Assembly (NCBI GenBank): GCA_023251275.1
Contig: JAHEZC010000136.1
Span: forward strand, 1 to 7,109
DNA length: 7,109 nucleotides
Source of the DNA: Parafilimonas sp.
GTDB taxonomy: Bacteria; Bacteroidota; Bacteroidia; Chitinophagales; Chitinophagaceae
Reading direction: 5' to 3'
Under the pieces are notes generated by a model. The model saw nothing but the letters and a program-made list of their open reading frames with translations. It ran no database searches and had not been told where the DNA came from. Positions 1 to 6,245 of the stretch are shown in pieces. A program made the position numbers and the translations under genes. How positions within the stretch are numbered: position 1 is the stretch's first letter; each line of letters starts with the position of its first letter.

Positions 1-641
1 AGAACTGCGTAAAGTTTGTAACGAATTTATACAACGCTTATGTAGGGCTTGACTGCAGTATGCTCGAAATAAATCCGCTTTTTAAAACAAGTGATGAAAA
101 GATCATTGCGGTTTATTGTAAAATGAACCTTGACGAAAATGCATTAATGCGTCATCCCGACCTTGCAGCTATGCGGGACATTACAGAAGAAGATTCGACT
201 GAAGTAGAGGCAGGACGATACAATCTGAATTTTGTGAAACTCGATGGAAATGTGGGTTGTATGGTAAACGGTGCCGGCCTTGCGATGGCTACCATGGATA
301 TGATAAAATTAAGCGGAGGCGAACCCGCGAATTTCCTCGATGTGGGCGGCTCTGCCAATGCACAAACTGTGGAGGCAGGGTTCCGGATTATTCTGAAAGA
401 TCCGAATGTGAAAGCTATCCTCATTAATATCTTCGGCGGTATTGTGCGCTGCGACCGCGTGGCTGCAGGTGTGATTGATGCCTACAATAAACTGGGTAAT
501 ATAAACATACCAATCATTGTCCGCCTGCAGGGCACAAATGCAGAAGAAGCAAAGAAACTGATTGATGAAAGTGGCCTGCAGGTTCAATCGGCGATTTTAC
601 TGAGCGAGGCGGCAGAACTGGTAAAAAAAGCAGTCGCTTAA
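1..641 (+). CDS. sucC: Succinyl-CoA synthetase (ADP-forming) beta subunit, C-terminal part (5' end outside window)
   Basis: SucC is the beta subunit of the cytoplasmic TCA-cycle ligase that interconverts succinyl-CoA and succinate with NTP synthesis; it carries the ATP-grasp fold and pairs with SucD. The frame is open to the left edge (first full codon at base 3), and the 19 codons before the ATG at 60 read as SucC sequence leading into the LEINPL motif. That ATG is therefore internal. 212 residues are visible, about half of the usual 390-400. In order they hold the end of the ATP-grasp domain (EINPL, then NALMRHPDL and MRD) and the CoA-ligase domain ([44 protein letters not shown]). Oddity: the codon at 114-116 is TAT (Tyr) exactly 14 residues after the Asn of EINPL, where E. 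coli SucC has the Mg-binding Asp213. The rest of the visible part looks intact. No sucD is seen downstream. Confidence 0.96.
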   Translation, partial: NCVKFVTNLYNAYVGLDCSMLEINPLFKTSDEKIIAVYCKMNLDENALMRHPDLAAMRDITEEDSTEVEAGRYNLNFVKLDGNVGCMVNGAGLAMATMDMIKLSGGEPANFLDVGGSANAQTVEAGFRIILKDPNVKAILINIFGGIVRCDRVAAGVIDAYNKLGNINIPIIVRLQGTNAEEAKKLIDESGLQVQSAILLSEAAELVKKAVA

Positions 642-650
642 ATCAGCGAC

Positions 651-669
651 AACCATTCTCTGGTTTTTT
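651..669 (+). terminator. Weak candidate terminator after sucC
   Basis: AACCA (651-655) and TGGTT (661-665) can form a 5-bp stem with a 5-base loop, running directly into a run of six T (664-669), ten bases after the sucC stop. The stem is short and AT-rich for a rho-independent terminator, so this is suggestive only. Its position right after the gene supports it. Confidence 0.35.
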
Positions 670-715
670 CCGGGTTTCATAGCTGTTGATTTGAGCATGT
701 TTTACATATCAAAAT

Positions 716-836
716 TGACTATCCCGATAAATAAGGCAATAATAAAACTGAATCACCTATAAGAAATCTATGTGGTTGCTTCTACTGTGCACTAAGCGGC
801 TATATGGTTCCACGTAAGTTTGTTTGCGGATAGTCA
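716..836. repeat. 9-bp inverted repeat flanking the putative promoter of the GH2 gene
   Basis: TGACTATCC at 716-724 is exactly inverted as GGATAGTCA at 828-836, leaving 103 bases between the arms. The right arm ends 18 bases before the ATG of the GH2 gene, and the best promoter-like element (815-822) lies just inside it. The match does not extend well outward or inward. The arms could be operator half-sites, recombination sites of an invertible promoter, or chance: I estimate under one in ten for a gap of this size. Confidence 0.45.
815..822 (+). promoter_or_regulatory. Candidate Bacteroidota -7 promoter element upstream of the GH2 gene
   Basis: TAAGTTTG matches the Bacteroidota primary-sigma -7 consensus TAnnTTTG at every fixed position and lies 32 bases before the ATG at 855, which would give a short leader. 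No good -33 TTG is found at the usual spacing of about 19-21 bases, so support rests on the -7 match and position. Confidence 0.4.
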
Positions 837-854
837 TTGAATAAAATTTACTTT

Positions 855-1580
855 ATGAAACAGATCCGGCTGCTTGTTTTCCCATTGTTTTTATCTCTTG
901 CCTGCATTTCGGTTTTCGCGCAATCCAATAGCAGAACAACAGAAAATTTTAATAAAGGCTGGATGTTTCATTTGGGCGACGATCCGGATGCGAAAAATAA
1001 CGGCTACAATGATACTTCATGGCGAAGTCTGAATCTTCCGCATGACTGGAGTATTGAAATGCCATTCGACAAAAACAGTCCTGCTGGCACAGGCGGTGGG
1101 GCATTACCCGGAGGAATTGGCTGGTATCGAAAAACATTTACAGTTCCTGTAGCTGCAAGAGATAAAAAAGTATTCATTGATTTTGATGGAATATATATGA
1201 ACAGTGAGGTTTGGATCAATGGGCATTACCTGGGCATTCGCCCAAATGGATATATTTCTTTCCGCTATGATCTTACACCCTACTTACACTTCGGTAATGA
1301 AAAAAATGTGATCGCAGTAAAAGTTGATAATTCAAAACAGCCGAATTCACGCTGGTATTCCGGTTCAGGAATTTATCGTAATGTATGGCTGGTGACCGTA
1401 AACAATATTTTTGTTGATCACTGGGGAACTTATATTACTACACCAGAAGTAAGTAATCAATCGGCAATGGTGCAGATCAAAACAAAAATTGCCAATTTTT
1501 CAAAAGACCCGCAAACGGCTTCACTGTTAAATATACTTTACGACCAAGCAGGTAGAGAAGTTGCAAGAAAAGGCGTATGA
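855..1580 (+). CDS. N-terminal fragment of GH2 hydrolase: signal peptide, sugar-binding domain and part of the Ig-like domain
   Basis: This is the open part before the premature TGA, 241 residues. It has a signal peptidase I-type leader (cleavage expected after VFA at about residue 22; the Cys at 17 is not in a proper lipobox) and a complete GH2 N-terminal beta-sandwich. It stops inside the Ig-like domain just after the GREVARKG stretch, where intact relatives continue into a strand and then an HLW..PYLY-type motif; here that motif sits beyond the stop. On its own it lacks both catalytic glutamates, so it could at most be an exported carbohydrate-binding fragment. An annotator may extend it to the TTG at 837 (six extra codons), but the signal peptide argues for the ATG at 855. 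No Shine-Dalgarno is visible, as is normal for this phylum. Confidence 0.7.
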   Translation: MKQIRLLVFPLFLSLACISVFAQSNSRTTENFNKGWMFHLGDDPDAKNNGYNDTSWRSLNLPHDWSIEMPFDKNSPAGTGGGALPGGIGWYRKTFTVPVAARDKKVFIDFDGIYMNSEVWINGHYLGIRPNGYISFRYDLTPYLHFGNEKNVIAVKVDNSKQPNSRWYSGSGIYRNVWLVTVNNIFVDHWGTYITTPEVSNQSAMVQIKTKIANFSKDPQTASLLNILYDQAGREVARKGV

Positions 1581-1586
1581 GGTTTT

Positions 1587-3290
1587 GTGTTAGAGAATAA
1601 TTCATCCATCACCGGGGATATAGTTATACAGCATCCTCATTTATGGTCTGTTGATGATCCCTATCTCTACAAAGCCATAACACAAGTAATTTTAAATGGT
1701 AAAGTTGCAGATGAATACACTACAACATTCGGTATCCGGTATTTCGATTTCGATGCAGATAAAGGTTTTTCGCTGAACGGTAAACTCATGAAAATTTTTG
1801 GCGTATGCAATCATCACGATCTCGGATGCCTCGGCACGGCTGTTAATACAAGTGCGTTGCAACGACAACTTGAACTGCTGAAAGGAATGGGAATTAACGG
1901 CATTCGCACATCACATAATCCGCCTGCACCCGAACTGCTTGACCTATGCGATAAGATGGGATTTATTGTAATGGATGAGGCATTCGATATGTGGAAGAAG
2001 CAAAAAAACAAATACGATTATCATTTATACTGGGATGAATGGCATAGGAAAGACCTCGAAGACCAGGTGCTGCGTGACAGGAATCATCCGTCTGTTTTTA
2101 TCTGGAGCATTGGGAATGAAATTCCGGAACAATGGGCGGGCAAAGATGGTAAAGACAGTTCGGGAACTGTAATAGCCCGTGAATTGAGAAATATTGTGCA
2201 GTCTCTTGATACCACAAGGCCTATCACGGCTGCTATGGACCATCCCGATCCGAATAATGCTATCTATCTTTCAGGCGCTCTTGATCTTGTAGGATTTAAT
2301 TATCATCACCGGCAGTTTGCCGATTTTGCAAAAAATTTCCCGGGTAAGAAATTCATTTCTACCGAATCAATATCAGCCCTGCAAACACGCGGCCACTATG
2401 ATATGCCATCAGACAGCATTCGCCGCTGGCCTGCGAGGTGGGACAGGCCGATAGAAAATGCAAATGCAGATCTTACCTGCTCCGCTTATGATAATGTTTC
2501 AGCGCCCTGGGGTTCTACGCATGAGGAAACGGTGAAGGAATTATTGAAGTATCCTTTTGCGAGTGGCATGTTTGTCTGGACAGGGTTCGATTATATGGGT
2601 GAGCCTACTCCGTATCCCTGGCCTGCACGCAGTTCTTATTTTGGCATTATTGATATTGCCGGTTTTCCGAAGGATATCTATTATATGTATCAGAGTATCT
2701 GCACAAACAAAGATGTACTGCATATTTTCCCGCACTGGAACTGGAAAACAGGAGACAGCATTGATGTGTGGGCTTATTATAATCATGCCGATGAAGTGGA
2801 ATTATTGCTGAATGGAAAATCATTGGGTACAAGAAAAAAAACCGGGGATGACCTCCATGTGATGTGGCGGGTAAAATACGAGCCGGGAACACTAAAAGCC
2901 ATCTCGAAAAAGAATGGAAAGATGGTATTGACAAAGGAAATAAAGACGGCGGGAAAAGCGACAAAAATTATTTTGAATGCCGATAGAAGCACCATCAAAG
3001 CCGATCGCAATGACCTTTCATTCATCACTGTTCGGATTGAAGATGCAGCAGGCAATCTTGTGCCGGACGCAAATAATGAAGTGAAATTTTCTGTAACAGG
3101 TGATGGAGTAATTGCAGGTGTGGATAATGGAAGTGAAACAAGCATGGAATCTTTTAGAGCGGATCACCGGAAAGCATTTAACGGTTTATGTTTATTGGTA
3201 GTGCAATCAAAAGATAAAGCAGGAAAAATAAATGTTACAGCGACATCTGCAGGGTTGCCATCTGCAAATATTGAAATCAACAGCAAGTAG
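1587..3290 (+). CDS. C-terminal fragment of GH2 hydrolase: TIM barrel, DUF4982-like and C-terminal domains
   Basis: This is the open part after the premature stop, beginning at a GTG two codons downstream; 567 residues. It opens with the last strands of the Ig-like domain (HPHLWSVDDPYLYKA) and then the catalytic barrel: FGVCNHHDLG, IRTSHNPP, DEAFDMW, and the GH2 signature DRNHPSVFIWSIGNE with the acid/base Glu at fragment residue 178. FISTES with the likely nucleophile, MFVWTGFDYMGEPTPYPWP and the DUF4982-like LLLNGKSLG follow. It has no signal peptide, and the GTG is probably not a true start; the first in-frame ATG (1788) lies inside the barrel entrance. If made by restart it would stay in the cytoplasm with a broken Ig-like domain, so independent function is unlikely. 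The residues needed for catalysis are present, so the intact gene would be expected to code for an active enzyme. Confidence 0.7.
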   Translation: MLENNSSITGDIVIQHPHLWSVDDPYLYKAITQVILNGKVADEYTTTFGIRYFDFDADKGFSLNGKLMKIFGVCNHHDLGCLGTAVNTSALQRQLELLKGMGINGIRTSHNPPAPELLDLCDKMGFIVMDEAFDMWKKQKNKYDYHLYWDEWHRKDLEDQVLRDRNHPSVFIWSIGNEIPEQWAGKDGKDSSGTVIARELRNIVQSLDTTRPITAAMDHPDPNNAIYLSGALDLVGFNYHHRQFADFAKNFPGKKFISTESISALQTRGHYDMPSDSIRRWPARWDRPIENANADLTCSAYDNVSAPWGSTHEETVKELLKYPFASGMFVWTGFDYMGEPTPYPWPARSSYFGIIDIAGFPKDIYYMYQSICTNKDVLHIFPHWNWKTGDSIDVWAYYNHADEVELLLNGKSLGTRKKTGDDLHVMWRVKYEPGTLKAISKKNGKMVLTKEIKTAGKATKIILNADRSTIKADRNDLSFITVRIEDAAGNLVPDANNEVKFSVTGDGVIAGVDNGSETSMESFRADHRKAFNGLCLLVVQSKDKAGKINVTATSAGLPSANIEINSK

Positions 3291-3346
3291 CTTAATGATT
3301 TGATAAGAAATTTCGTGGACTTAATGATCGGGTAAAAACAGCAACA

Positions 3347-3775
3347 TTACGGTGAGAGATTATCCTTCAGCCAGGTTACTGCGAGTTCATATCCCTTCAT
3401 ACCAAGACCGCTGATAGTGCCTTTGCATTTGGCTGAGACATGCGAAATTTTCCTGAAATCTTCACGGGCATGCACATTGCTGATATGCACCTCAATTACC
3501 GGTGCTTTTATGGCAGCAATGGCATCACCAATAGCAACGGAAGTATGTGTGTATCCTGCCGGGTTGAGAATAATACCATCATATTCAAATCCTGCCTTTT
3601 GAATTTCATTGATTAGCTCACCTTCTATATTACTTTGATAAAAACTGAATTCAATTTCGGGGAATTTTTTTTGCAATCCCTGGTAATAGTCTTCAAAGCT
3701 TTGCGAGCCATATACACCCGGCTCTCGCATACCAAGTAAATTAAGATTAGGTCCGTTTATAATTGCAATTTTCAT
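3347..3775 (-). CDS. aroQ: Type II 3-dehydroquinate dehydratase
   Basis: AroQ is a small cytoplasmic enzyme, usually a dodecamer, that dehydrates 3-dehydroquinate to 3-dehydroshikimate in the shikimate pathway to aromatic amino acids. The 142-residue length is typical of the type II family. It begins with the family opening INGPNLNLLGMREPGVYG. The active-site residues can be placed by spacing against the Streptomyces enzyme: Arg17 and Tyr22 (lid), Asn71 and His77 in NPAGYTHTSVAI, Glu95 and His97 in EVHISN, and Arg108. The ATG at 3775 is the only sensible start because the conserved N-terminal strand begins there. The gene is convergent with the GH2 gene, with a 56-base gap holding no clear terminator, and divergent from the small membrane protein gene with 91 bases between. 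No other shikimate gene is in the window. Confidence 0.97.
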   Translation of the reverse strand: MKIAIINGPNLNLLGMREPGVYGSQSFEDYYQGLQKKFPEIEFSFYQSNIEGELINEIQKAGFEYDGIILNPAGYTHTSVAIGDAIAAIKAPVIEVHISNVHAREDFRKISHVSAKCKGTISGLGMKGYELAVTWLKDNLSP

Positions 3776-3798
3776 TCAACTAAAGTAAGCATTAACTT

Positions 3799-3806
3799 TA
3801 AAAATA
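3799..3806 (-). promoter_or_regulatory. Possible -7 promoter element for aroQ
   Basis: Read on the minus strand, TATTTTTA differs from TAnnTTTG only in the last base. It is preceded 17 bases upstream by TTG within the palindrome TTGCAA (3821-3826), and lies 23 bases before the aroQ ATG. AT-rich sequence makes chance matches common, so this is weak. Confidence 0.25.
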
Positions 3807-3820
3807 AGCACAATCTGATA

Positions 3821-3849
3821 TTGCAAAAAACACAATTCAATTAATCTTG
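3821..3849 (+). promoter_or_regulatory. Candidate promoter for the small membrane protein gene
   Basis: TTG at 3821-3823 is followed after 18 bases by TAATCTTG at 3842-3849. The second element fits the Bacteroidota -7 consensus TAnnTTTG with one mismatch, and the spacing is close to that expected for the -33/-7 pair. The gene's ATG follows 17 bases later, so any leader would be very short. Confidence 0.4.
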
Positions 3850-3866
3850 TTCAAAATACAACCTGT

Positions 3867-4289
3867 ATGACCTTTCTCGAAGCATTGTACGGAAGCCAGT
3901 ATTATGAAATTACCCAAAAAGGAAAAGATGGCGCCAAAGGCAGATTCAACGGCAATATTTTTCTGTCCGTTTTTGTTACTTTGATATTGATCACCGTTAT
4001 TTCAATTGTAATAACCGCTTCTTCAATGCCGGGGAATAAAATTACCCTAAGACTTCAGGATATATTTGGTCGTGATGCAGGTAAAATAGCCGGTCAATTA
4101 TTGGCCATTCCGCTTGTGGCTATTTGTTATTTTATCATCAGCAAAACAGTGGGAAGTGAAAATAATTATAACAGAATAATCGAACGTTTCAATCAACTGC
4201 CTTATGAAGAAAAAAAGAAGGCGAATAGAAAAGTATTGATTCCATTTTTCATTTTGCTGGGTATTATAATTGTCTTTGCATTCACTTGA
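3867..4289 (+). CDS. Small membrane protein of unknown function, three predicted transmembrane helices
   Basis: I do not recognise this 140-residue protein. It has a polar N-terminus with two aromatic-rich stretches (LYGSQYYEI) and a basic segment to residue 30. Three hydrophobic segments follow at about 31-51, 75-92 and 123-139, the last ending right at the C-terminus. The loop at 94-122 is strongly charged (RIIERF, YEEKKKANRK), and by the positive-inside rule it and the N-terminus should face the cytoplasm. No Cys pair, metal-binding motif or enzymatic signature is visible. The start is the first ATG after a promoter-like element, and codon use looks like that of its neighbours, so it is very likely a real gene. 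It stands alone on the plus strand between two minus-strand genes, so context gives no clue to its role. The stop is TGA, which shows TGA is used as a stop in this genome. Confidence 0.85.
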   Translation: MTFLEALYGSQYYEITQKGKDGAKGRFNGNIFLSVFVTLILITVISIVITASSMPGNKITLRLQDIFGRDAGKIAGQLLAIPLVAICYFIISKTVGSENNYNRIIERFNQLPYEEKKKANRKVLIPFFILLGIIIVFAFT

Positions 4290-4344
4290 TTATAGCCACA
4301 ATCTTCTTTTGTTAAAAGTCAGTGTAAGCTATCGCTCTTAATTT

Positions 4345-5445
4345 TTAATTCGACGCCATCATTGCAATAAATTCATCAAACAGATAACGGCTGTCATAAG
4401 GGCCCGGCGTGCTTTCGGGATGATACTGCACACTGAAAGCGGGTTTATTTTTCAGGCGAATTCCTTCAATGCTTTCATCATTCAAATTCACATGCGTTAT
4501 TTCAATGCCTGTGTGGTTACGAACAGCGGCAGGGTCAATACCAAAGCCATGGTTTTGTGTGGTGATCTCACATCTTCCTGTAACAATATTTTTTACGGGG
4601 TGATTTAATCCGCGATGGCCGTGATGCATTTTAAAAGTGGGAATATCATTTGCCAAAGCCAGCAACTGGTGGCCAAGGCAAATGCCGAATAAAGGCGATT
4701 CTTCTTTCAGAATTTCTTTCAATGTTTCTACTGCATAAGGCATAGCAGCAGGATCTCCGGGACCATTAGAAACAAAATACCCGTCCGGATTAAATTCTTT
4801 CAGCCTCGAAAAAGGCGTTCTTGCAGGATGTACCCGAACATGCACACCACGCTTTACCAGACAGCTAAGGATGTTTTGCTTTATTCCATAATCGAGCACC
4901 GAAACTTTTAATTGTGCAGCAGCATCACCTAATTCATATTCTTCTGTTGTACTTACAACGCTTGCTAATTCAAGCCCGGCCATACCCGGAGTACTGTTTA
5001 ATTTCTCTTTAAGTGCATGGATATCCAAATCCTCTGAAGATATTATGCAGTTCATTGCACCTTTTGTGCGTATGTATGTAACGAGTGCTCTTGTGTCAAT
5101 GTTTTCAATTGCTACAATTTCATTTTCTTTGAGATAATCATCTAAGGATTCTGTTGCCTGGTAACGCGAAAATCTTTCTTCCAGATTTCTGCCAATAAGT
5201 CCCCGAATTTTCACATTGGCGCTTTCCATTTCCTTTTTATTTACGCCATAATTACCAGTGTGCACATTGTTCATAATAAGTACCTGTCCATAATAGCTTG
5301 GATCAGTAAACACTTCCTGGTAACCTGTCATTCCTGTGTTAAAGCAAATTTCGCCGGAAGCGGCGCCAATTTTTCCAAAAGCTTTTCCGTAAAAAATATT
5401 TCCGTCTTCGAGAAGTAAGACAGCAGTTTGTGGTGATTGATTCAT
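4345..5445 (-). CDS. carA: Carbamoyl-phosphate synthase small (glutaminase) subunit
   Basis: CarA hydrolyses glutamine and channels ammonia to CarB, which makes carbamoyl phosphate for arginine and pyrimidine synthesis in the cytoplasm. The 366 residues match the usual 360-390. The N-terminal CPSase small-chain domain (about 5-140) has EICFNTGMTGYQE and FTDPSYYGQ. The class I glutamine amidotransferase domain (about 180-362) has SNGPGDP (226-232), the nucleophile Cys256 in LFGICLGHQ, TTQNHGF (295-301), and His342 and Glu344 in QYHPES, completing the triad. The ATG at 5445 starts the protein just before the first conserved strand. carB is not in the window. The gene follows rplQ on the same strand, a neighbourhood I recall from other Bacteroidota, but a terminator and about 125 further bases intervene, so its own promoter is likely. 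The best -7 match (5501-5508, minus) has no -33 partner. Confidence 0.97.
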   Translation of the reverse strand: MNQSPQTAVLLLEDGNIFYGKAFGKIGAASGEICFNTGMTGYQEVFTDPSYYGQVLIMNNVHTGNYGVNKKEMESANVKIRGLIGRNLEERFSRYQATESLDDYLKENEIVAIENIDTRALVTYIRTKGAMNCIISSEDLDIHALKEKLNSTPGMAGLELASVVSTTEEYELGDAAAQLKVSVLDYGIKQNILSCLVKRGVHVRVHPARTPFSRLKEFNPDGYFVSNGPGDPAAMPYAVETLKEILKEESPLFGICLGHQLLALANDIPTFKMHHGHRGLNHPVKNIVTGRCEITTQNHGFGIDPAAVRNHTGIEITHVNLNDESIEGIRLKNKPAFSVQYHPESTPGPYDSRYLFDEFIAMMASN

Positions 5446-5515
5446 TAATGGTGCTGATTTTTCGAATGCAAAAAAAGAATATGATTTTGACTTTTTATTA
5501 CAAAGTTTCGCACAA

Positions 5516-5549
5516 AACAGGAATGATAGAAAAGCGGTAAAATCCTGTT
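5516..5549. repeat. 7-bp inverted repeat in the carA leader region
   Basis: AACAGGA (5516-5522) is inverted as TCCTGTT (5543-5549) with 20 bases between, between the rplQ terminator and the carA start. It could be an operator or a weak hairpin. A repeat of this length and spacing is not rare by chance, so function is unproven. Confidence 0.25.
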
Positions 5550-5570
5550 GAAAGGTTTATGATGGTAAAC

Positions 5571-5606
5571 AAAAAAGGCAAAACCGTTAACCGATCCTGC
5601 CTTTTC
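5571..5606 (-). terminator. Rho-independent terminator after rplQ
   Basis: On the minus strand AAAAGGCA (5605-5598) pairs with TGCCTTTT (5580-5573) to give an 8-bp stem. The 17-base loop is largish, and the T run continues to six bases (5576-5571). It begins about 20 bases after the rplQ stop and ends 125 bases before carA. The plus-strand copy is nearly symmetric, with TTTT in the stem, so weak bidirectional action is possible. Confidence 0.7.
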
Positions 5607-5626
5607 TATTTTTAAAAAAAAATTCA

Positions 5627-6160
5627 TTATTTTTCTTCGGTCTTCGCTTCTGTTTTTATTTCTTCAATAACTTCTGCTTCTGAAACAGCAGGTTCAGGTT
5701 TAGATGCGGTTTTCTTTGCAGAGCCACGGCCGCGACGTGTCCTCTTTGCCTGTTCCGCAGAACCCGGAGCGCTTTTACCATAAATATCATTGAAGTCAAC
5801 CAATTCGATCATGGCTTTTTCGGCATTGTCCCCATGCCGGATGCCCAATTTAATAATGCGTGTGTAACCGCCGGGGCGGCTTGCTATCTTCGGGCCGACT
5901 ACAGTAAACAATTCTTTTACTGCTGACTTATCTTTAAGATAACTGAACACTACACGATGCTGGTGCATGATCTGTACTTCATTTTCGCTCTTTTTTGTTT
6001 TAGTAATCAGCGGTTCTACGTAAGTTCTCAAAGCCTTTGCTTTTGCAAGGGTGGTGACGATTCGTTTATGTGTAATCAACTGGCTTGCTAAATTGGCCAG
6101 TAATGCATCTCTGTGTGCTTTCTTTACACCGAGGTTATTGATTTTGTCTCCGTGACGCAT
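5627..6160 (-). CDS. rplQ: 50S ribosomal protein bL17 with extended charged C-terminus
   Basis: bL17 is a structural protein of the large ribosomal subunit. The core (residues 1 to about 125) is canonical: it opens [11 protein letters not shown], continues [22 protein letters not shown] and KAKALR, and has [30 protein letters not shown]. coli bL17 is 127 residues; here 177, because of a tail of about 50. The tail is first basic ([12 protein letters not shown], about 139-150), then Ala/Pro-rich and acidic ([17 protein letters not shown] at the end). Low-complexity tails on bL17 are common in Bacteroidota. The ATG at 6160 begins the conserved N-terminus. rpoA lies upstream on the same strand, the universal order, but 129 bases away with three stem-loops between; a terminator follows the gene. 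Confidence 0.98.
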   Translation of the reverse strand: MRHGDKINNLGVKKAHRDALLANLASQLITHKRIVTTLAKAKALRTYVEPLITKTKKSENEVQIMHQHRVVFSYLKDKSAVKELFTVVGPKIASRPGGYTRIIKLGIRHGDNAEKAMIELVDFNDIYGKSAPGSAEQAKRTRRGRGSAKKTASKPEPAVSEAEVIEEIKTEAKTEEK

Positions 6161-6178
6161 GGCGTTTTAATTTTATTC

Positions 6179-6205
6179 CCTCACACCGTGCCGGGAATTG
6201 TGAGG
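6179..6205 (-). other. GC-rich bulged hairpin just upstream of rplQ
   Basis: In the minus-strand transcript CCTCACA (6205-6199) pairs with TGTGAGG (6185-6179), 7 bp. Inside it CCG and CGG can add three pairs around a GCA loop, leaving a four-base bulge on the 5' side. The hairpin ends 18 bases before the rplQ ATG. There is no T run, so it is not a terminator. It may be a translational control, processing or mRNA-stability element. Confidence 0.5.
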
Positions 6206-6213
6206 TACTTTGT

Positions 6214-6230
6214 AAACGAATGATTCGTTT
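6214..6230. other. Tight AT-rich hairpin in the rpoA-rplQ spacer
   Basis: AAACGAA (6214-6220) and TTCGTTT (6224-6230) form a perfect 7-bp stem with a three-base loop. On the plus strand it runs into nine consecutive T (6228-6236), looking like a terminator against antisense transcription. On the minus (operon) strand the A run comes first and only three U follow, so read-through from rpoA to rplQ should be possible. Confidence 0.45.
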
Positions 6231-6245
6231 TTTTTTGACCAGGTG

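Larger units (their letters stand above)
855..3290 (+). pseudogene. Secreted glycoside hydrolase family 2 (beta-galactosidase-like, DUF4982 type), interrupted by an in-frame TGA
   Basis: The whole locus is one 811-codon frame with a single internal TGA at codon 242 (1578-1580); both flanking pieces are in the same frame. Start: the ATG at 855 is preferred over the TTG at 837 because a signal peptide begins there (MKQIR, hydrophobic core to residue 20, VFA cleavage site at about 22). Domains in order are a GH2 sugar-binding jelly roll (about 30-180, NLPHDW, GWYRKTF, WINGHYLG, SGSGIYRNVW), an Ig-like GH2 domain (about 185-290, containing the stop), a TIM barrel (about 300-605), a DUF4982-like domain (about 620-665, LLLNGKSLGT) and a C-terminal Ig-like domain (about 709-811). 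The acid/base Glu is in WSIGNE (codon 422) and the likely nucleophile Glu is in FISTES (codon 504). Relatives are exo-acting beta-galactosidases or related glycosidases on plant or host glycans; the exact sugar cannot be told. No SusC/SusD genes flank it. The clean frame after the stop suggests a recent mutation or a base-call error. Confidence 0.8.

Noticed and set aside
60..62. ATG at 60 as the start of a short SucC-like gene
   Set aside because: The frame is open upstream to the window edge and encodes SucC-like residues there, so this is an internal Met of a gene cut by the edge.
837..839. TTG start for the GH2 gene
   Set aside because: It adds six codons before a normal signal peptide that begins at the ATG at 855, and it overlaps the end of the inverted-repeat region.
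1578..1580. TGA read as an amino acid under an alternative genetic code
   Set aside because: TGA serves as the stop of rpoA and of the 3867-4289 gene, so the standard bacterial code applies.
2541..2964. Several open frames on the opposite strand and in other frames inside the GH2 gene
   Set aside because: They overlap strongly conserved GH2 coding sequence, encode no recognisable protein and are frame shadows.
3291..3328. Direct repeat CTTAATGAT (3291-3299 and 3320-3328) between the GH2 gene and aroQ
   Set aside because: Nine AT-rich bases repeated once with no flanking mobile-element structure; likely chance.
4301..4342. Hairpins between the small membrane protein gene and carA as terminators
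   Set aside because: The stems (CTTTT/AAAAG and AGC/GCT) are too short or AT-only to support a terminator call on either strand.
5445..5627. 60-residue minus-strand open frame between carA and rplQ
   Set aside because: It spans the rplQ terminator, has no recognisable features, and merely fills the intergenic gap.
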